Shown here one piece after another: positions 35,201-47,587 of a DNA stretch of 64,000 bases (position 1 is its first letter; every line of letters begins with the position of its first letter). This DNA is from Aradus depressus (lineage: Eukaryota > Arthropoda > Insecta > Hemiptera > Aradidae): the NCBI GenBank assembly GCA_963662175.1, contig OY759217.1, forward strand, positions 15,130,562-15,194,561. The letters run 5' to 3'. The position numbers were made by a program, and so were the translations under genes. The notes under the pieces are model-generated. The model did not search any database, had not been told where the DNA came from, and saw nothing but the letters and a program-made list of their open reading frames with translations.

Positions 35201-38200
35201 CTACCGTTTCAAAGTGCATTTCAAGATTCTGATACTTTTAACTATCTTGTTGTTAAAACTTATTTCATTTTAAATATATTAGAGGGAAACATTTGACTAA
35301 TTTTATTGATAATTTTCCATAGATGAGAGCGCCATGGAGCAGTCTGTAAACAACGAACCTTCCGAGACAGAAGTGACGACTATAGAGAGGAACGTGTACG
35401 TTTGCCGAGCTCGCCACAACGGAGTGTGGGTACCTGGCCAGCTCAGCTTCGAGAGCCAGGAGTGCACCATCGCCCAGCACGATCTCGTGCACAGCTACCA
35501 GAAGTAACTCATATTAATTTTTGTTTTCATTAAATAGATTGTAAAACGAAGCAGGAAAGTGGGAAATTTAAAAAAGCAATTTTTTTATTTAATTCATGAA
35601 GGAAAAGAGATCTACTCGAATGTTCTGTCAAAAAAAATAGTAAATGATTTTTTTCTAGAGCCTCGTTTTTATTCTTATTCTTCTACAGGGTCAGAATTGA
35701 AAGCAAGAAACATCAAAATAGTTCACACAAATATTCTGTAGGAAAGCTCTGGGTTTCTTGTTTTCTGATCCTGATGAAGAAATGCCAATATAACTCTAAC
35801 CAATAGAACTTTCAAGTGGATCAAAGCTTCTGGTCGCTCATGTTCTCTTATTTTCTCCATGATTCCAAATAGTCATTTCAGTATATTTCTTTCCTCTAGC
35901 AATGGATAGCATTTTTTTTAAATGATCAACGTTATTGGTAGGTATAGAAAGAGAGGAATGGAGAGTTAGGAAAGAGAAGTTGGGTGGGGGTGACCAAAGA
36001 AGAGAAGGGATATGGGATCCGTCATGGGAACCAGAAACTATCCATCATTCTTCTGAGGAAAGCTCCTTCTCATCCCTTGAACAGTATGACACTAGTCGCT
36101 CTGGTCATCTTCTTCAATGACATGGCAGCCCCCTCAGATAGCAATTCTAGTGGTCACATTTAAAACACCGTCTAACTTCGTTTTTATTCTCCTAACGAAA
36201 TTGTTACTGTTTGGATGTCGCTACTCTTATGAAATATTTAGAAAAATATGACTTTCCATGTGTCTTCTCAATTTTGTGATATTTTCATGTCAACTCCTTC
36301 ATCTGCATCACTATTGCTGATATATCTTGCAGCAATAGGACGTTCTGTTATTATAGTTTATGGAGGAATAAAAAGGAACGATTGTAGGTCTCGTGCATCC
36401 TCTATACATCTCTAACCTACAAATCTAAAATTCGAAATCAACAGCAACCTGGCCTAGGGCATAGAAGACTTCCTGAAGATATACAATACTTCTTTGGCAT
36501 TTAGGTCTCCCAAATATATATTTATATCAATTACTGATAAGTGTATTCTATCTTATAAGAACATTTAAACATGAATAAAGTCCCCAGCGTGAGAATTTCA
36601 ACCTCGCGATGGATATTTCCGAAATTCTATCTAATAATAGCTCCCAAATTACCCAACTATTTCATTTCTTGCACTTCACAAACCTCCTATCTAAATTATA
36701 AAACAAAATAGTCTTTATCACGTAGCCTTTGTATTCCGTATACAGCAATCTCGAACTTCATTATTATTAGTCTGCGCCTATCTAAATTAGCCCGCTAGGA
36801 TCCCCACAGACCTGCAACCATCAGTTTCAAATATTAAAATTGAAGACGAAAATGAAAAAAAAGTATATTGTTATTATGCTATTGATATAATTATTTCAAA
36901 CACGAAAAAAAAGGTTTGTTTATTTTATAAATATAATGTTTAAACATATAGGGCACACCAGGCTGACCCATGGATATCTGATGCTCAGGAACCCCCTCCT
37001 CTGTGTCAGTGCTGCGGGGTCGGACTGTCTGTCAGACACATTCTAACTGAATGCATTGCATATAGTCCCCATGCGGGAGAATTTCAACCTTGCGATGATA
37101 GCTCCCAAATTACTCAACTATTTCATTTTCTGGACTTCACAAACCTCCTATCTAAAAGTATATTTTTATCATGTTATTGATATAATTATTTTAAACACAA
37201 AAAAAAGGTTTGTTTATTCATGTTTAAATAAATGTTCTTATAAGTTAGAATATATAAGTACTTACTTATCAGCAATTGTTATAAATATAAAGTGGAATGC
37301 CGTTAATAAATCATTAATATTCTTCTTTTTATAGTTTTGAAAATGTCCGAAACGTGGATTGAATTATAAAAAAAAATATTTGGGAAACCTAAAGACCCAA
37401 AGAAGTATTGTCTTTATCTAGAAAGGGTTTTTGTATTTAAATTTCAGTGCTAAATTGGACGAATTATTTAAAATATTTTTGTCGACCAGATGTTTTTCGT
37501 TAAAGGTGACCGACAAAGTTTCCTAAATTGTTGAGAGCCTCATATGTTTTTGAGCTGAGGAAGAGCATTAGGGAGCGGAGGGTCGGACCGATGTTAGTAA
37601 CACAATAGAAGCAGCTGTTGCTACTTTATATTTACGGCCAGGTAACTCTCCTCTTTACCTTAATCCTTGGGATTCTTGGTTCAGCCCACCAATATGTATT
37701 AAAGTTAGTTGTCTATATTAATAAAGTTGAAATGGCGTTAATATGTACATATGTATGTTTGTATTATCACGACTAAACGCCTAATCAGATTTTCGTGAAA
37801 TTTCATATGTAAACATTCTTATAAGCCCACTTCAAACATAGGCCATATGACATCTGAACTTTCGAAAAGGGGTACATAAAATGAGTACTAGCATTTAACG
37901 GTTGACTATTCGAGGTTAATGTGTAGAACCAGAAATGTAGCAAATCATATTTCCAAAGTTTTTGATCATATGCATAATATGGAGTGGGGGAAAGTACTGT
38001 TGAATATGGAGCTCGGAATATATATTTTTTTTTACTTAAACATTGAGTAGCACGTTGTTTTTTAAAAAAAAAAGTATAAACCGTATTTTTGAGTTGAAAA
38101 ATGGATGAACTACTAGGGTATTTTTTCCTTTTTGAATGGAGGAAGTAAAGACACGGTGCTCTAGGATTTCTCCTGTTTTTTTAAGTGAGATTTTATATCA

Positions 38201-41200
38201 CTTCTCTAATCAGTTCTTTAGATATAGTGCAGGGCTAGAGAAGTGAAAGTTGGGCGTTCGTATCCAGTCTGAGCCACTTACTTCTTTTTACATGTGGACA
38301 TCTAGCACCCCGCCCAAACCTCTCCCTACCACTATAGCACATAGAAAGAAATGTTCCATAACGTTTTTCATGCAAAAAAAAAAATTATTAAAAAATAAAT
38401 CTTTAAAATATAATAAAGATAAAATAAATTAGTTGTTCCTTTTAGGGAAAGAAAAATAATGTTTTTTTTTTGTCCATGAATGGAGGGGAGTGCGGCCACG
38501 CGCTATCACCCTTAATAAAAGAGCTGCTGCTTGTGATAACTTAAGAAGGGGAGAGCCGGCTGTGGAATTTAAAACATTCAAGAGGAAAGAAAAAATCTCG
38601 ATATGGGTTGTGGAAATAGTAGAAAGCGAAGCGACGTACATTATTTAGAAAAAATGCTAGAATGTTAATCAAATAACAGCGGTGGCAGCATAGGGATAGT
38701 GTGGTTGTCTACTTTACTGAAGATCGTGGTTTCAAACGAGGCCGAGGTACTCAGAAGGTGGGTGTGTTAAGTGGCGGTCTCAGCTCGTCCTTCCTTAATA
38801 ACAACTAGGTAAAAATTATTTAGGACTCCCACAGCGGAGTCGAGCTAGAGCGATAGTCTCCTAGAGCGATGAAAGAGTGCTCTGGTATAGTTAGGTCTGG
38901 TATAGAGGCAGGTACAACAAGTGAGTCTAATCAATTAACATACGTTGTCTATAGTTATTCAGGAAATGAGTCAATCACGATAAAAGAAAGGACAAATTAT
39001 ACAATACTATTGCGATATACGAATCGTACACTGTTCAAAATACAAACATACAATTTATACAATACTATTGCGATATACGAATCGTACACTGTTCAAAATA
39101 CAAACATATTCTTTGAACCAACCGAATTAATTAATTTTTCAACTTGTAACAACAATTTGAACACTGTTAGCGGCGAAAAATACTATAAATATTCGAAACT
39201 ACTACACAATTGAGAGGTTAATATTTAAAAAAGAAAAACAATTCAGTTTGATAGATTCCCTGTAAATTGGCAAGTTTTAATAATCTCAAATATTATTTAT
39301 TTGTCTAGATACGAAGTGTTGGAGAACGTGGAGAGAGGAGCTCGTCTGAGCTGGATCTCCTGGGACAAGTTCTCAGATGTGCCGATAGGAGCGGTCAACA
39401 GCGGAGAATCCTATGTGGCCCGAAGGAAGAACAGAAAGGACTCCAACTTTGGACTCAGGCATCTCATGGGGAAAATAGTGGACAATGGTGGCTATGGGAG
39501 ACTAACTGTCATCTCAGAGGTAAACAAAAAAAACCGCTAGTAACCTATATCTTTAGGTAAAACATAAGGTTTTCTGTTAATGTATTTAAGATAATATATT
39601 TCAAATAAGCAGAGAATTTTCCTTCATATGTTTTGCTTTCGCATCTATGGTCGTGTTACTTATTAGATACTACGCTAACATGCTTGGAGTAGTATATATT
39701 ATAGAAATCACTTATGCTGTTTTTTCCGCACAACAGAAATAGAAAAAAATTCTACGTTTTTAATTATTAATAATTATTCAGCTCAAACTTTCTGAAATAT
39801 GATAGCACGATGGGAAACTATTTATGAAATAATTTTGAGCGAACAGAAGTTGATCAGGAAAATGGTTTGTTTCTGGATTTCTAAGAATATTAGTACACTG
39901 CTTTAATAAAATATTAATAAGCCTAAAAAGTATATTAAATACATTTTACAAAAATGACATTAAAACAAGTATACCTATCTATCACGCGGAAATAAAGATT
40001 TATTTTAAAATAAAATTACCAATTAAGTAATATCTACTATTATTTGTCAATTTTCATCTGAATTTGGTTTTCTTTGATTTGTACTATTGCTGAGACATAA
40101 GACATTTTCTTTTCGATTGACAGGAAAATAGAGCCCGAGCTAGGGAGTTTTGTGGTGAGAAATTATTGTAAGAGTTGTCCAAATCTACCTGCTCTATAAA
40201 AATACCATTTATTTGTAGAATTGGTAATATCAAGTACATATTATGTTGAGTAAAACTTCCTTATAATTTAATTAATTACAAAAATAATAAATATATTTTT
40301 TAAATTACGATTTAAAAGCACATAAATTTATTATATAAGTTGATCGTTTCACTTCTTCCTACTGGTCCAAATTCGTCGGGTTTAAACTGAATTTAATATC
40401 CGGGCTTGCCCTCTTCACACTTAATGCGGTAATCCATTCCATTGTTTCTGGTCCGGTTACGCCACTAGCAACAAAGAAACAATTTGAAAAGTTAATAATT
40501 ATTGAAATTTTCTTTTATATATTTAAAATATATAAATACATAAATATATAAATTATGTAATTGTTAACATTGCTGCTAGAGGTGTAAAGTATTTTCATAG
40601 TTGTCAGTCTTTCTCTGCTGGGTATGAAGTTGGTCCACCGGTTTGGCTTCTCTCCGCCAAGTCGGCTACTAGTGTTGACAGTCAAGGCCTGCGGAAGACT
40701 TCTCTCCAAACTGGCCTCCAAGCTTCACACCCCAGCGGAGGAAGACAGACAGATATGAAAAACATTTTGTTTAATGAACTCTAAGAATTTGATATGAAAA
40801 CAAGAAAAGCATAGCTGTTAAATAAATGATAGTCCTGTGGAAAAGCATTGTTCAAAAACACTAAATAAGTAATTAAAAAAAAGAAAAAAACAACCACAGT
40901 GAAGTGGGCACTATGCCCACATTTGAGGGTTTTGTAGATCACTTGCAGATTTATTAAATTTATTTTTATTTTTTGTCACTTGAATAAAAACTGGCTAACT
41001 ACAGGTTGCCATCCTGTTCCTTAAAACAATGGGAAAAAAATATATAATTCAAACCTACACTGATGCCAGTGAGACTAGGATCCTTGAACTCAAGGATGGG
41101 GCAAACGTGTTATCCACTCCACCACCGAGGGGTGTTGTATACATGCTTGTAAACGTAATAACTTCAAAACATCTCTAAAGACATATATTCCCTTATGCTC

Positions 41201-44200
41201 AACAATATGACAACATATTCGGTTATGCTCACAGTCTTCTTTCAGGGGTATCCTCGATCTTTCCTATGGCAATAAGATAGTTAAAATAACGTGAGATTTC
41301 TAAAAAGTGGATTTTCATTATCTCGCTCTACAATACTACTATTTTCTGGAAAGGATGTCGTTCTTGTCTGTTATGGATACATAGCTCGGGCCAGGAGTTG
41401 AAAGCGAAAATGAGAATGATATACACATCTACCTTTTTCATGAAGATTCTTATTTTCTAACATTTAAATAATTCATAAAATTGACCCCTGCTTGATTAAG
41501 TAGATGATGTTTCAATTTTTGACGCGACTCGAACGCGAACAATTTTTTGTAACCTCACTATAATTTCAAAACGAGCATTGTTATAGAGGATGGAGAGAGC
41601 AACTGGTTTGAGATTCTACAGTCCTTGAAGCGAACACACTAAAAAAAAATTTTGTTATCTATATTTAACCCTCTTTCATATGATTTACCACTTGCCGAAA
41701 GGTCGAGAAAGTTCCCCTCTGGTTAGAGTCTGCCCACATACAGACAAATTCTAAATTACGACTTCTGTTTTCAGACTTCTTCAAGCTGATTCCAAATATA
41801 CATTACAAATATTCCCATCACCCTCAGAAATACTCTACTTTTAATACAAGTTTAGATGGTTTTTTTCGTGAATACTTTAGTACTTCTTTTTTTGTTTTTT
41901 GAGTTCCCTCGGTTGTAATTAGTCTCAGCTGCTTCCCTAATGTTTCTCCAGAAGTAATCTGCAACCTTATTGAATTTTCACTTCCCTAAATAACGTTTTT
42001 CCATTACTGAAATATCTTGGTTTTTGGTGGAAAAACTAGCCTCGGTCACCTCTAACTGCATAAAGGATTATGTGTGACATGTTACAACTCTATGCTTGTT
42101 CCTGATGGTAAACATACCTAATGAAACTAGAAAACTTATTTGTTCAATTTCATAAGATCTAAGGAGAATTATATTTCCGGATACATAATGAGCGTTAAAA
42201 AACACATCGAACTCATGTATTTGTTACAAACCAAAATCATGTTTAACATTAACAGTGTTATTAAAGTTTTGCTTTTTTTCCCACAGGACCGAGAAGAAAA
42301 AGAATTTAATGATGGCGAAGTTTTGATTGAAACTGAGCCAATTCGCTATGAATTGACTTCAATAAGATTGAACAGTCATAAGAAACGTGAGATAAAACAG
42401 AAGAAAATTCTTGGAGAAACCCAACTGATGAACAATATTGGTGAAGAAGCTCGAGTTGATGCAGCAATTGGATATGACTCGAACTACTCCAAGTACTGGG
42501 GCCAGGGGAAGGCCATCCTGAAGGGGCTCCCGACCATTATTAGAGGCCAAGAGGGCAAGTCCCAGGAGGAGATAGAGTGGGGCATCCCCGAGAAGGAGGA
42601 ACGCAAAAATGTACACAAGTAAGTTTTAGTTTAATTTATTAATTTTTTGTTTTATTAGAATCACTATTCCCGATGTAGGGTTTAGTATACTTTTCAGAAA
42701 CTAACGCAGGAATTTTGCGACCGAGAACGTTCGCTTGTCACTCGTGTCCATGCCCCCCCTCCCCCCGCCCCTTCATGTCCCAAAGGAAAATTTGGTAAAT
42801 AATATGAGGGAAGATAGCTTAATGTGTATATGTAATATTCTTCTATGAATACAGAGCAAAGATGGAATCTCTATCTGCTAACACCTTTCAATTATCTCGT
42901 TTGTTTCTTAATTGACTAAATTTATTTTTAAATTGATACGAATTCACTAAATTATTACGTTTTTGAGAATTCTTGTTCAGTCATTCAGAAAACAACTCAT
43001 CAATAGAAGGTAAATGCATAATTTGCGACAAATCTCATTATTAAATGGATCATTCTCAGATATATCATTAGGGTTCCGTAACTGTTAATAACTAGTAACA
43101 GTACCTATTAACTGTTTTAAAAAGGTCGGTCTAACCGTCTCTGCCCTCTTCTGATATCTTGGAACTTATTGAAACTATATAACCCAGCCATAAATAGATG
43201 GGACAAAAATAAAAAACAATCATCAAAAACATGAAAAAATACACCATCTGTCCTCTCAACGACACAAATAACAATTGTTATAATTAATAATAATAATTAT
43301 TTTATAGGGTAGAAGCAATATTGCAACCCGGGACTGCTGTAAACGTTACTCTTATTGGAAATCAGACAGAAAGTGAAATCCCTTTTACAGCGAAACTTAT
43401 TGCTATATACGACGATGGAGCAAATAGAGCGAGGCAAATTCAAGGGATTCTTTCAGAAGAGAACATGCTGGACATAACACCGGAGTTCGGCCCTGTCTAC
43501 TTTACAGGTTAGCTAATTCCCGCAATATTGAAATGTACCTTTTATAAGGAGAAGGAGACTATTTAAATTTGATACGGGTTACAACATTTTCTATGTCAGC
43601 CTTCAGTACAATACAAACTAATATTGCATCTATCTAATAGACCAAATTTAAAATAATGAAGACCTTAGGTCTCTTAGGTCTTATTAAAGAATTATGTTTG
43701 TCAATAAGGAAAATAAAAATAACTTATTTAGCAGGATAATGGAGAACCTTGGATTATTATATATTTTGAATAAATCAGCTTGTTCACCATTAGTTTTGAC
43801 CTCCGGAATCCGAAACTGAAATCAGTTTTCTCCATTACGTGAGGACGTTTCAATATTGTCGAAGAAAAAAAAAGACAACATTTACAAAAACTCATAATAC
43901 AAAGAAGCTATAAATTCTGTTTTGGCCTGTCATGCAGGGCTATATTTATTTGCACTTTTAAGATTTCAAATAGATACAATTATTCGAAAGACAGGCAGCA
44001 ATCAAGGTTTTCTCAACAGTGTTGTTGACCATTTTTAACTTTATTTCTCAGTATGGAGCCAAAGTGCGTCTCCGCATTTTTTTTTTTTAATTTTTACCTG
44101 ATATTGGTAATTTGAAAGAGGCAGTATTCGGTTACTCGGTTTGGCAATATGCGCCATTAGATTCAGCCTACAACTTATCCATGTAAATGTTTGCGATGTG

Positions 44201-44928
44201 TCGATATATTGGAAAACGTAATTAAAAAATAATAACAACTGAACTTGCTTAACTTAACAGTAGTAATGTTTATTCTTTCCAGAAAGCACATGAATACAGC
44301 GTATGTCTGTTTTGGCTCCTCCCACGTCATCTTCAGTTCATAAATGATTATTAATCCTTATGCTGACGATAGCGTAAGCCGGAACAGATACACTGTATGT
44401 ACGTATTTTCTGGAAAATTGGACAATGTAATAAGTTTCTTTGTTATTTATATTTTTTGCTCATAAAATGAAACATCTAGACCCTGCTCAATAGACCCACA
44501 CTAGCGGCTTCATCAATTACTATTAATGAGAAGCAAATGCTATTGAGGATGGCGCTTAGGCGTAGCACATTAATGGTTGAATATTATAATGGGCAGATTT
44601 ATAATAATGGCAATTGAATGTTTTAGGAAACTACAGTCTGGTTCCAACTACCACGACAACAACTACTACAACCACGACGACAACAACTACTCAGAAAACT
44701 ACCCAGGAAACGACCACCTTGAAGACAGTTCCACCCAGCAGCACCACCAAGAAAACTGACGATCCAAGAAAAGGCGAGAACTCTAGCATGATGAACGACC
44801 AAGGCGCCACGATCAAGAAAAGTGAAAAATCTGTCTCGGGAACAGAGGAAAATAACGGAGCAACAACTGACAAAGCTTGGGGCACATTGGCGCTACTGTC
44901 AACCGTCTGGCTGCTTTATAGGCTATGA
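32104..44928 (+). CDS. Natterin-like protein: two DM9 repeats, aerolysin-like module, Thr stalk, GPI signal
   Basis: Gene model, plus strand, coding exons 32104-32253 (tentative), 32440-32614, 35323-35503, 39309-39519, 42287-42618, 43308-43507 and 44627-44928. Every junction from exon 2 on keeps frame at a GT..AG border; exons 2-7 give 466 codons plus stop. The order is: hydrophobic leader, two DM9 (DUF3421) repeats, a module resembling the aerolysin/ETX-MTX2 pore-forming fold, a 15-Thr tract, and a hydrophobic C-terminus without a charged tail. DM9 followed by an aerolysin-like module is the architecture of fish natterins and natterin-like proteins of many animals. DM9 domains bind sugars in known cases, so surface glycan recognition is a reasonable inference. 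The C-terminus suggests glycolipid anchoring. Pore formation here is inferred from family only. No frame damage is visible. Confidence 0.75.
32440..32614 (+). CDS. Natterin-like gene, exon 2 (leader and start of DM9 repeat 1)
   Basis: The acceptor is GTGATTCAG|TTAATAG and the donor AAAA|GTAAGT, a near-ideal site. It encodes a hydrophobic stretch, [15 protein letters not shown], that looks like a signal peptide core. Then comes [18 protein letters not shown], which fits the W-x-x-A..G..P..A-V start of a DM9 repeat. The alternative acceptor at 32445 would break the frame. Ends in phase 1. Confidence 0.75.
32615..35322. other. Intron 2 of the natterin-like gene
   Basis: 2.7 kb of AT-rich sequence. 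A minus-strand open frame at 33139-33357 is unsupported. I see no mobile element with clear ends. Confidence 0.6.
35323..35503 (+). CDS. Natterin-like gene, exon 3 (rest of DM9 repeat 1)
   Basis: Acceptor TTTCCATAG|ATGAG, donor CAGAA|GTAACT. It carries [16 protein letters not shown], the DM9 signature (Y-V-x-R-A-x-x-x-G-x-x-x-P-G-x-L), and ends in YQK, which continues into YEVLENV in the next exon. Its base composition is clearly richer in GC than the flanking introns of 2.7 and 3.8 kb. Phase 1 in, phase 2 out. Confidence 0.85.
36951..37070 (+). pseudogene. Relic of the C-terminal end of a non-LTR retrotransposon ORF
   Basis: One frame begins [15 protein letters not shown]; after a frameshift, another gives [20 protein letters not shown]. 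Together these are the familiar tail of R1/Jockey-group polyproteins (G-H-T-R-L-T-H-G-Y then a Cys-His group and R-H-I-L-x-E-C). It is too short and broken to be active. Confidence 0.85.
38682..38890 (+). repeat. SINE family A, old diverged copy
   Basis: GGTGGCAGCATAGGGATAGT, AAGATCGTGGTTTCAAACGA, TTTAGGACTCCCACAGCGGA and GATGAAAGAGTGCTCTGGTA follow the family order with many changes. Confidence 0.7.
38999..39112 (+). repeat. Two-unit tandem repeat of 57 bp
   Basis: ATACAATACTATTGCGATAT at 38999 restarts at 39056 and the two units look identical through CAAAATACAAACATA. The 114-codon open frame here spans both copies and is likely fortuitous. Confidence 0.85.
39309..39519 (+). CDS. Natterin-like gene, exon 4 (DM9 repeat 2)
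   Basis: Acceptor TTTGTCTAG|ATACG, donor CAGAG|GTAAAC. YEVLENV closes repeat 1; [20 protein letters not shown] opens repeat 2, followed by [10 protein letters not shown] and [11 protein letters not shown], again the DM9 plan with a slightly aberrant R-A position (ARR) and an atypical loop. Phase 2 in, phase 0 out. Confidence 0.85.
39520..42286. other. Intron 4 of the natterin-like gene
   Basis: 2.8 kb. GC-rich islands at 40390-40480 and 40560-40760 have open frames on the minus strand (see findings). The rest is AT-rich without recognisable elements. Confidence 0.55.
42287..42618 (+). CDS. Natterin-like gene, exon 5 (aerolysin-like module, first part)
   Basis: Acceptor TTTTCCCACAG|GACC (long pyrimidine tract), donor CACAA|GTAAGT. 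It encodes about 111 residues including [25 protein letters not shown] and [18 protein letters not shown]. That order, a switch from DM9 to a beta-rich segment with N-N after ETQL, then W-G and a G-rich turn, is what I would expect of natterin/aerolysin-like modules. The match is by eye. Phase 0 in, phase 2 out. Confidence 0.8.
42619..43307. other. Intron 5 of the natterin-like gene
   Basis: 689 bp of AT-rich sequence apart from a short C-rich tract at 42745-42775. Nothing recognisable. Confidence 0.65.
43308..43507 (+). CDS. Natterin-like gene, exon 6 (aerolysin-like module, second part)
   Basis: Acceptor TTTTATAG|GGTAG, donor TTTACAG|GTTAGC. It encodes [20 protein letters not shown] and [15 protein letters not shown]. 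The 'V-P-P-G-T-x-V-x-V' then 'I-P-F-x-A' order is the usual closing half of aerolysin-family modules. Two N-x-T glycosylation sites (NVT, NQT) lie here, consistent with a secreted protein. Phase 2 in, phase 1 out. Confidence 0.82.
43508..44626. other. Intron 6 of the natterin-like gene
   Basis: 1.1 kb. 44355-44435 (GACGATAGCGTAAGCCGGAA, then GGAAAATTGGACAATGTAAT) is a diverged fragment of the dispersed repeat family T seen at 31951 and 51465. No other content recognised. Confidence 0.6.
44627..44928 (+). CDS. Natterin-like gene, last exon (Thr-rich stalk and GPI signal)
   Basis: Acceptor TGTTTTAG|GAAAC; stop TGA at 44926-44928. After GNYSLVP comes an uninterrupted run of 15 Thr, then a Thr/Ser/Lys-rich spacer, then small residues (NNGATTDKA) and a hydrophobic end, [17 protein letters not shown] Thr tract suggests a mucin-like O-glycosylated stalk; small residues followed by a C-terminal hydrophobic segment are the GPI-attachment pattern. 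The Thr run is coded by mixed ACA/ACG/ACC/ACT codons, so it is not just a triplet expansion. Opposite-strand and +1 frames here are shadows. Confidence 0.85.
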
Positions 44929-44965
44929 ATACCACCTAGCGCGTCCTCCATCTTATTTCTATCAA

Positions 44966-44971
44966 AATAAA
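44966..44971 (+). terminator. Poly(A) signal of the natterin-like gene
   Basis: AATAAA 37 bases after the stop codon, the only canonical signal close to the end of the last exon. Confidence 0.7.
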
Positions 44972-46684
44972 TTTACTATGAGTCCTATTTAGAAGCTTCA
45001 AACAAAAAAATAAAATAAAAATTATTTAAAGTATTTATAAACAACAAATAATCGAGTTCATCTAAATGTCCAAGGGTGGGTAATGGATTTTAAGATATAT
45101 AGTTTTAATTCAAAAAGTCATCAATTATGGTATAATTTTCATTTTTTATGCACTTTTCTCAATCACAAAAATGAATAGAATTTCGAACAATAAAATGAAA
45201 CCATCTGTCAATTGAAAGGGCTTCTTTAAATTTAGTAGATACAGCATACAGCCTTTCCTAAGAAAGGAGCGTTTTGAATATTCTATTTAAGCTAAAATAT
45301 ACATAAAATGATCCACAAATTTGTAAATAAAAGAGTAATATATTATTGAAAATCATAAAACATTTCTACATTTTGATTTCTTAAATTTAATTCCCAATTT
45401 TCAACAAATATTTTTATACCAATCGTTTTATTTCACTGTAACTTTACAATTTATTTTTCCATTCGCCATAAAAATGAAAACTAAGAAAAATGTTACTGTC
45501 TAATACAAAAGTATTTTTTTTAACTCAATTTATAATTACATACCTATATGTTATAAAATGTTTTTATAAATAAATAATTAATAGGTATATTTCCACTGAT
45601 ACTCGATAAAGAATTTTTCCTTCTGTAGCTTGTGTTGAAATTTATTTGTCTGTTCAAAAAATAAGTTTTTTTAAATTATAATTTCGGATTAATGTTGGTG
45701 ATATTAGTAAATGAAAATACTTATTAATTAGCATTGTAGAAATTATTTAAAGAATACGAAATTTTCCTGCAGTAGTTAGTAACAAAATTGCTTTGAATGT
45801 TAACGAAAATAAATTTTAAAAAACACAAAAATAATAGTGGCTAGGAATGTATAAAATTGTATGTAAAATAATGTATATTTAGGATTGAAAAAAAAAGTAT
45901 ATATGTGTATATTATGTGAATGAATTGTTACGTTACCCCTTTTGGTTGAAGGGTCCAAGCTCCATTAAAGTGACAGTTGGGAAGTTGGTTTATTAAATGT
46001 TACTTAAAGTATATGGAAACATTGGTTGTGGACTGAGAATGAAGTAATAAGGCATTTGGTGACTAACTGAGAGCGAAATGAACAATATTGCAGGTCAGTG
46101 CTTAGAGAGAGACATTGGAGAATTCCTTAGGGCCCATTTTTTTATTATCTAATTTCTTTTAAATTATATAATGTCAGAAATAAATATAGGGGGCCTTTAA
46201 ATTTATTTGTCCCCTAACCCTCCACCCAAATAAAACAATACAATAGACTTCTTGAAAAATATAATAATAATACAAAAAATGGAAATAAAAATACAATAAA
46301 TGGATTTTTATTGTAATTTTTGCATCTTCTCTACCCATATGCGGCCCCGGGATAGGAAACCTAGTTTCAGCCCGCACTTGATTACCAAGGAGAGGGGGAA
46401 TATATTTTTGACCCCCCACAGCAAATTGAATATAAAATTTTGAGAAAATATATTACTTATCTTCGCGCAGTAAGCTTTCAAACGACATCCTACTCGTTTC
46501 TTTCAGAAAATATTTTGTTTTCGCGAACCCCTAATTTTCGCCTCCATGTGGAAAGGAAACATTCTGGTGATGTCACCTGTTTTTGTAGTCTATTATTATT
46601 TTTGTTACTAAAGTTTATAATTTAGTTACATAATAATTATTGATGATTTATATTTATGTTGATTATGGAACTACTTTTACTTCC

Positions 46685-46900
46685 ATGTTCCCGTAGGAAA
46701 CGGAAGTCTCTAGTGATGAGGTCAGATTCTGATTTCTCTACTCCTCAAAACATAAAGAAAACTGGTTTTCCGCATAGCCAAGCCTATGTGTGCATCTCTG
46801 TGTAATTTTCTTTTCTTTCTTTCGCGGTAACTTCTGCAAAAATGCACCAATATGAACGTTTATACTGATTTATATTTTTTTGTGTTCATAGCTGAGAATT
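46685..46900 (+). repeat. Dispersed repeat family D, copy 1
   Basis: GAGGTCAGATTCTGATT, CTCAAAAC, GGTTTTCCGCAT and CGGTAACTTCTGCAAAAATGC occur in the same order at 62715-62840; the later part is shared with 53750-53800. Confidence 0.75.
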
Positions 46901-47587
46901 GCTTAAAACCAAAACCTATTTTTTACAGACTAGTACCTTTCTGGAACCCGAATAACCCTGAATGTGCACATGATTTTCTTCATCACTGAAATTTGAAATC
47001 AAGATTTGACCATTCTCAGTCTTCGATTATGGTTCTACACATCCCAAGGAATATTTCATGATAGTTTTCTCTACTGTAATTTTGAATGGAGCTTAACAAG
47101 GATATGACCCTCCCCCCTCCCCTTTCTAATATTCAAACATATAAAACATATACTGTAAATGGACACATATATCTTGAAAGTGAAGTATAAACTGTATTAC
47201 TGAAATATATTTAATTGTACAAGGAAATGTATAAATTAGAATAAGATGTAAAAGAAGGAGACAAGTATGTTGGATAGATGAATGTTTTGTTTCTGTACAT
47301 TTGTGATTTAATAATTTAATGCGCAAATATTTAGTGCATTAGTATATTTTTATATTACAACTATGTTTAACTTTATTTAATAATAGTCAGCTGTACAAGT
47401 CTGAATTACCATTTTTGTATGTATAGCACTTTTGTTTATTTATTTTTTTTTTCTTAGGTGATAGCACTGTAGTATAGAGACAAGGTAAAAAGTGTCTTAT
47501 TTTTGTTTATACACTGTATGTTGATAATTTGCAAAACTCAGTATTTAGTTTCACATAATTTGAGAAAAGTTTGTCTATTCAGAAAAG

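Larger units (their letters stand above)
35504..39308. other. Intron 3 of the natterin-like gene, with repeat insertions
   Basis: 3.8 kb. It holds a non-LTR relic (36951-37070), a local duplication (36570-36700 against 37060-37150, shared text CTCCCAAATTACTCAACTATT), a diverged SINE (38682-38890) and a 57-bp tandem pair (38999-39112). Confidence 0.6.

Noticed and set aside
38869..39213. 114-codon plus-strand frame in a natterin-like intron
   Set aside because: It is spanned by a 57-bp tandem duplication and a SINE remnant; composition is AT-driven and no domain is recognisable.
40126..40153. Mini-exon [10 protein letters not shown] between natterin-like exons 4 and 5
   Set aside because: Splice-like borders exist, but the length is not divisible by three, and exons 4 and 5 already join in frame without it.
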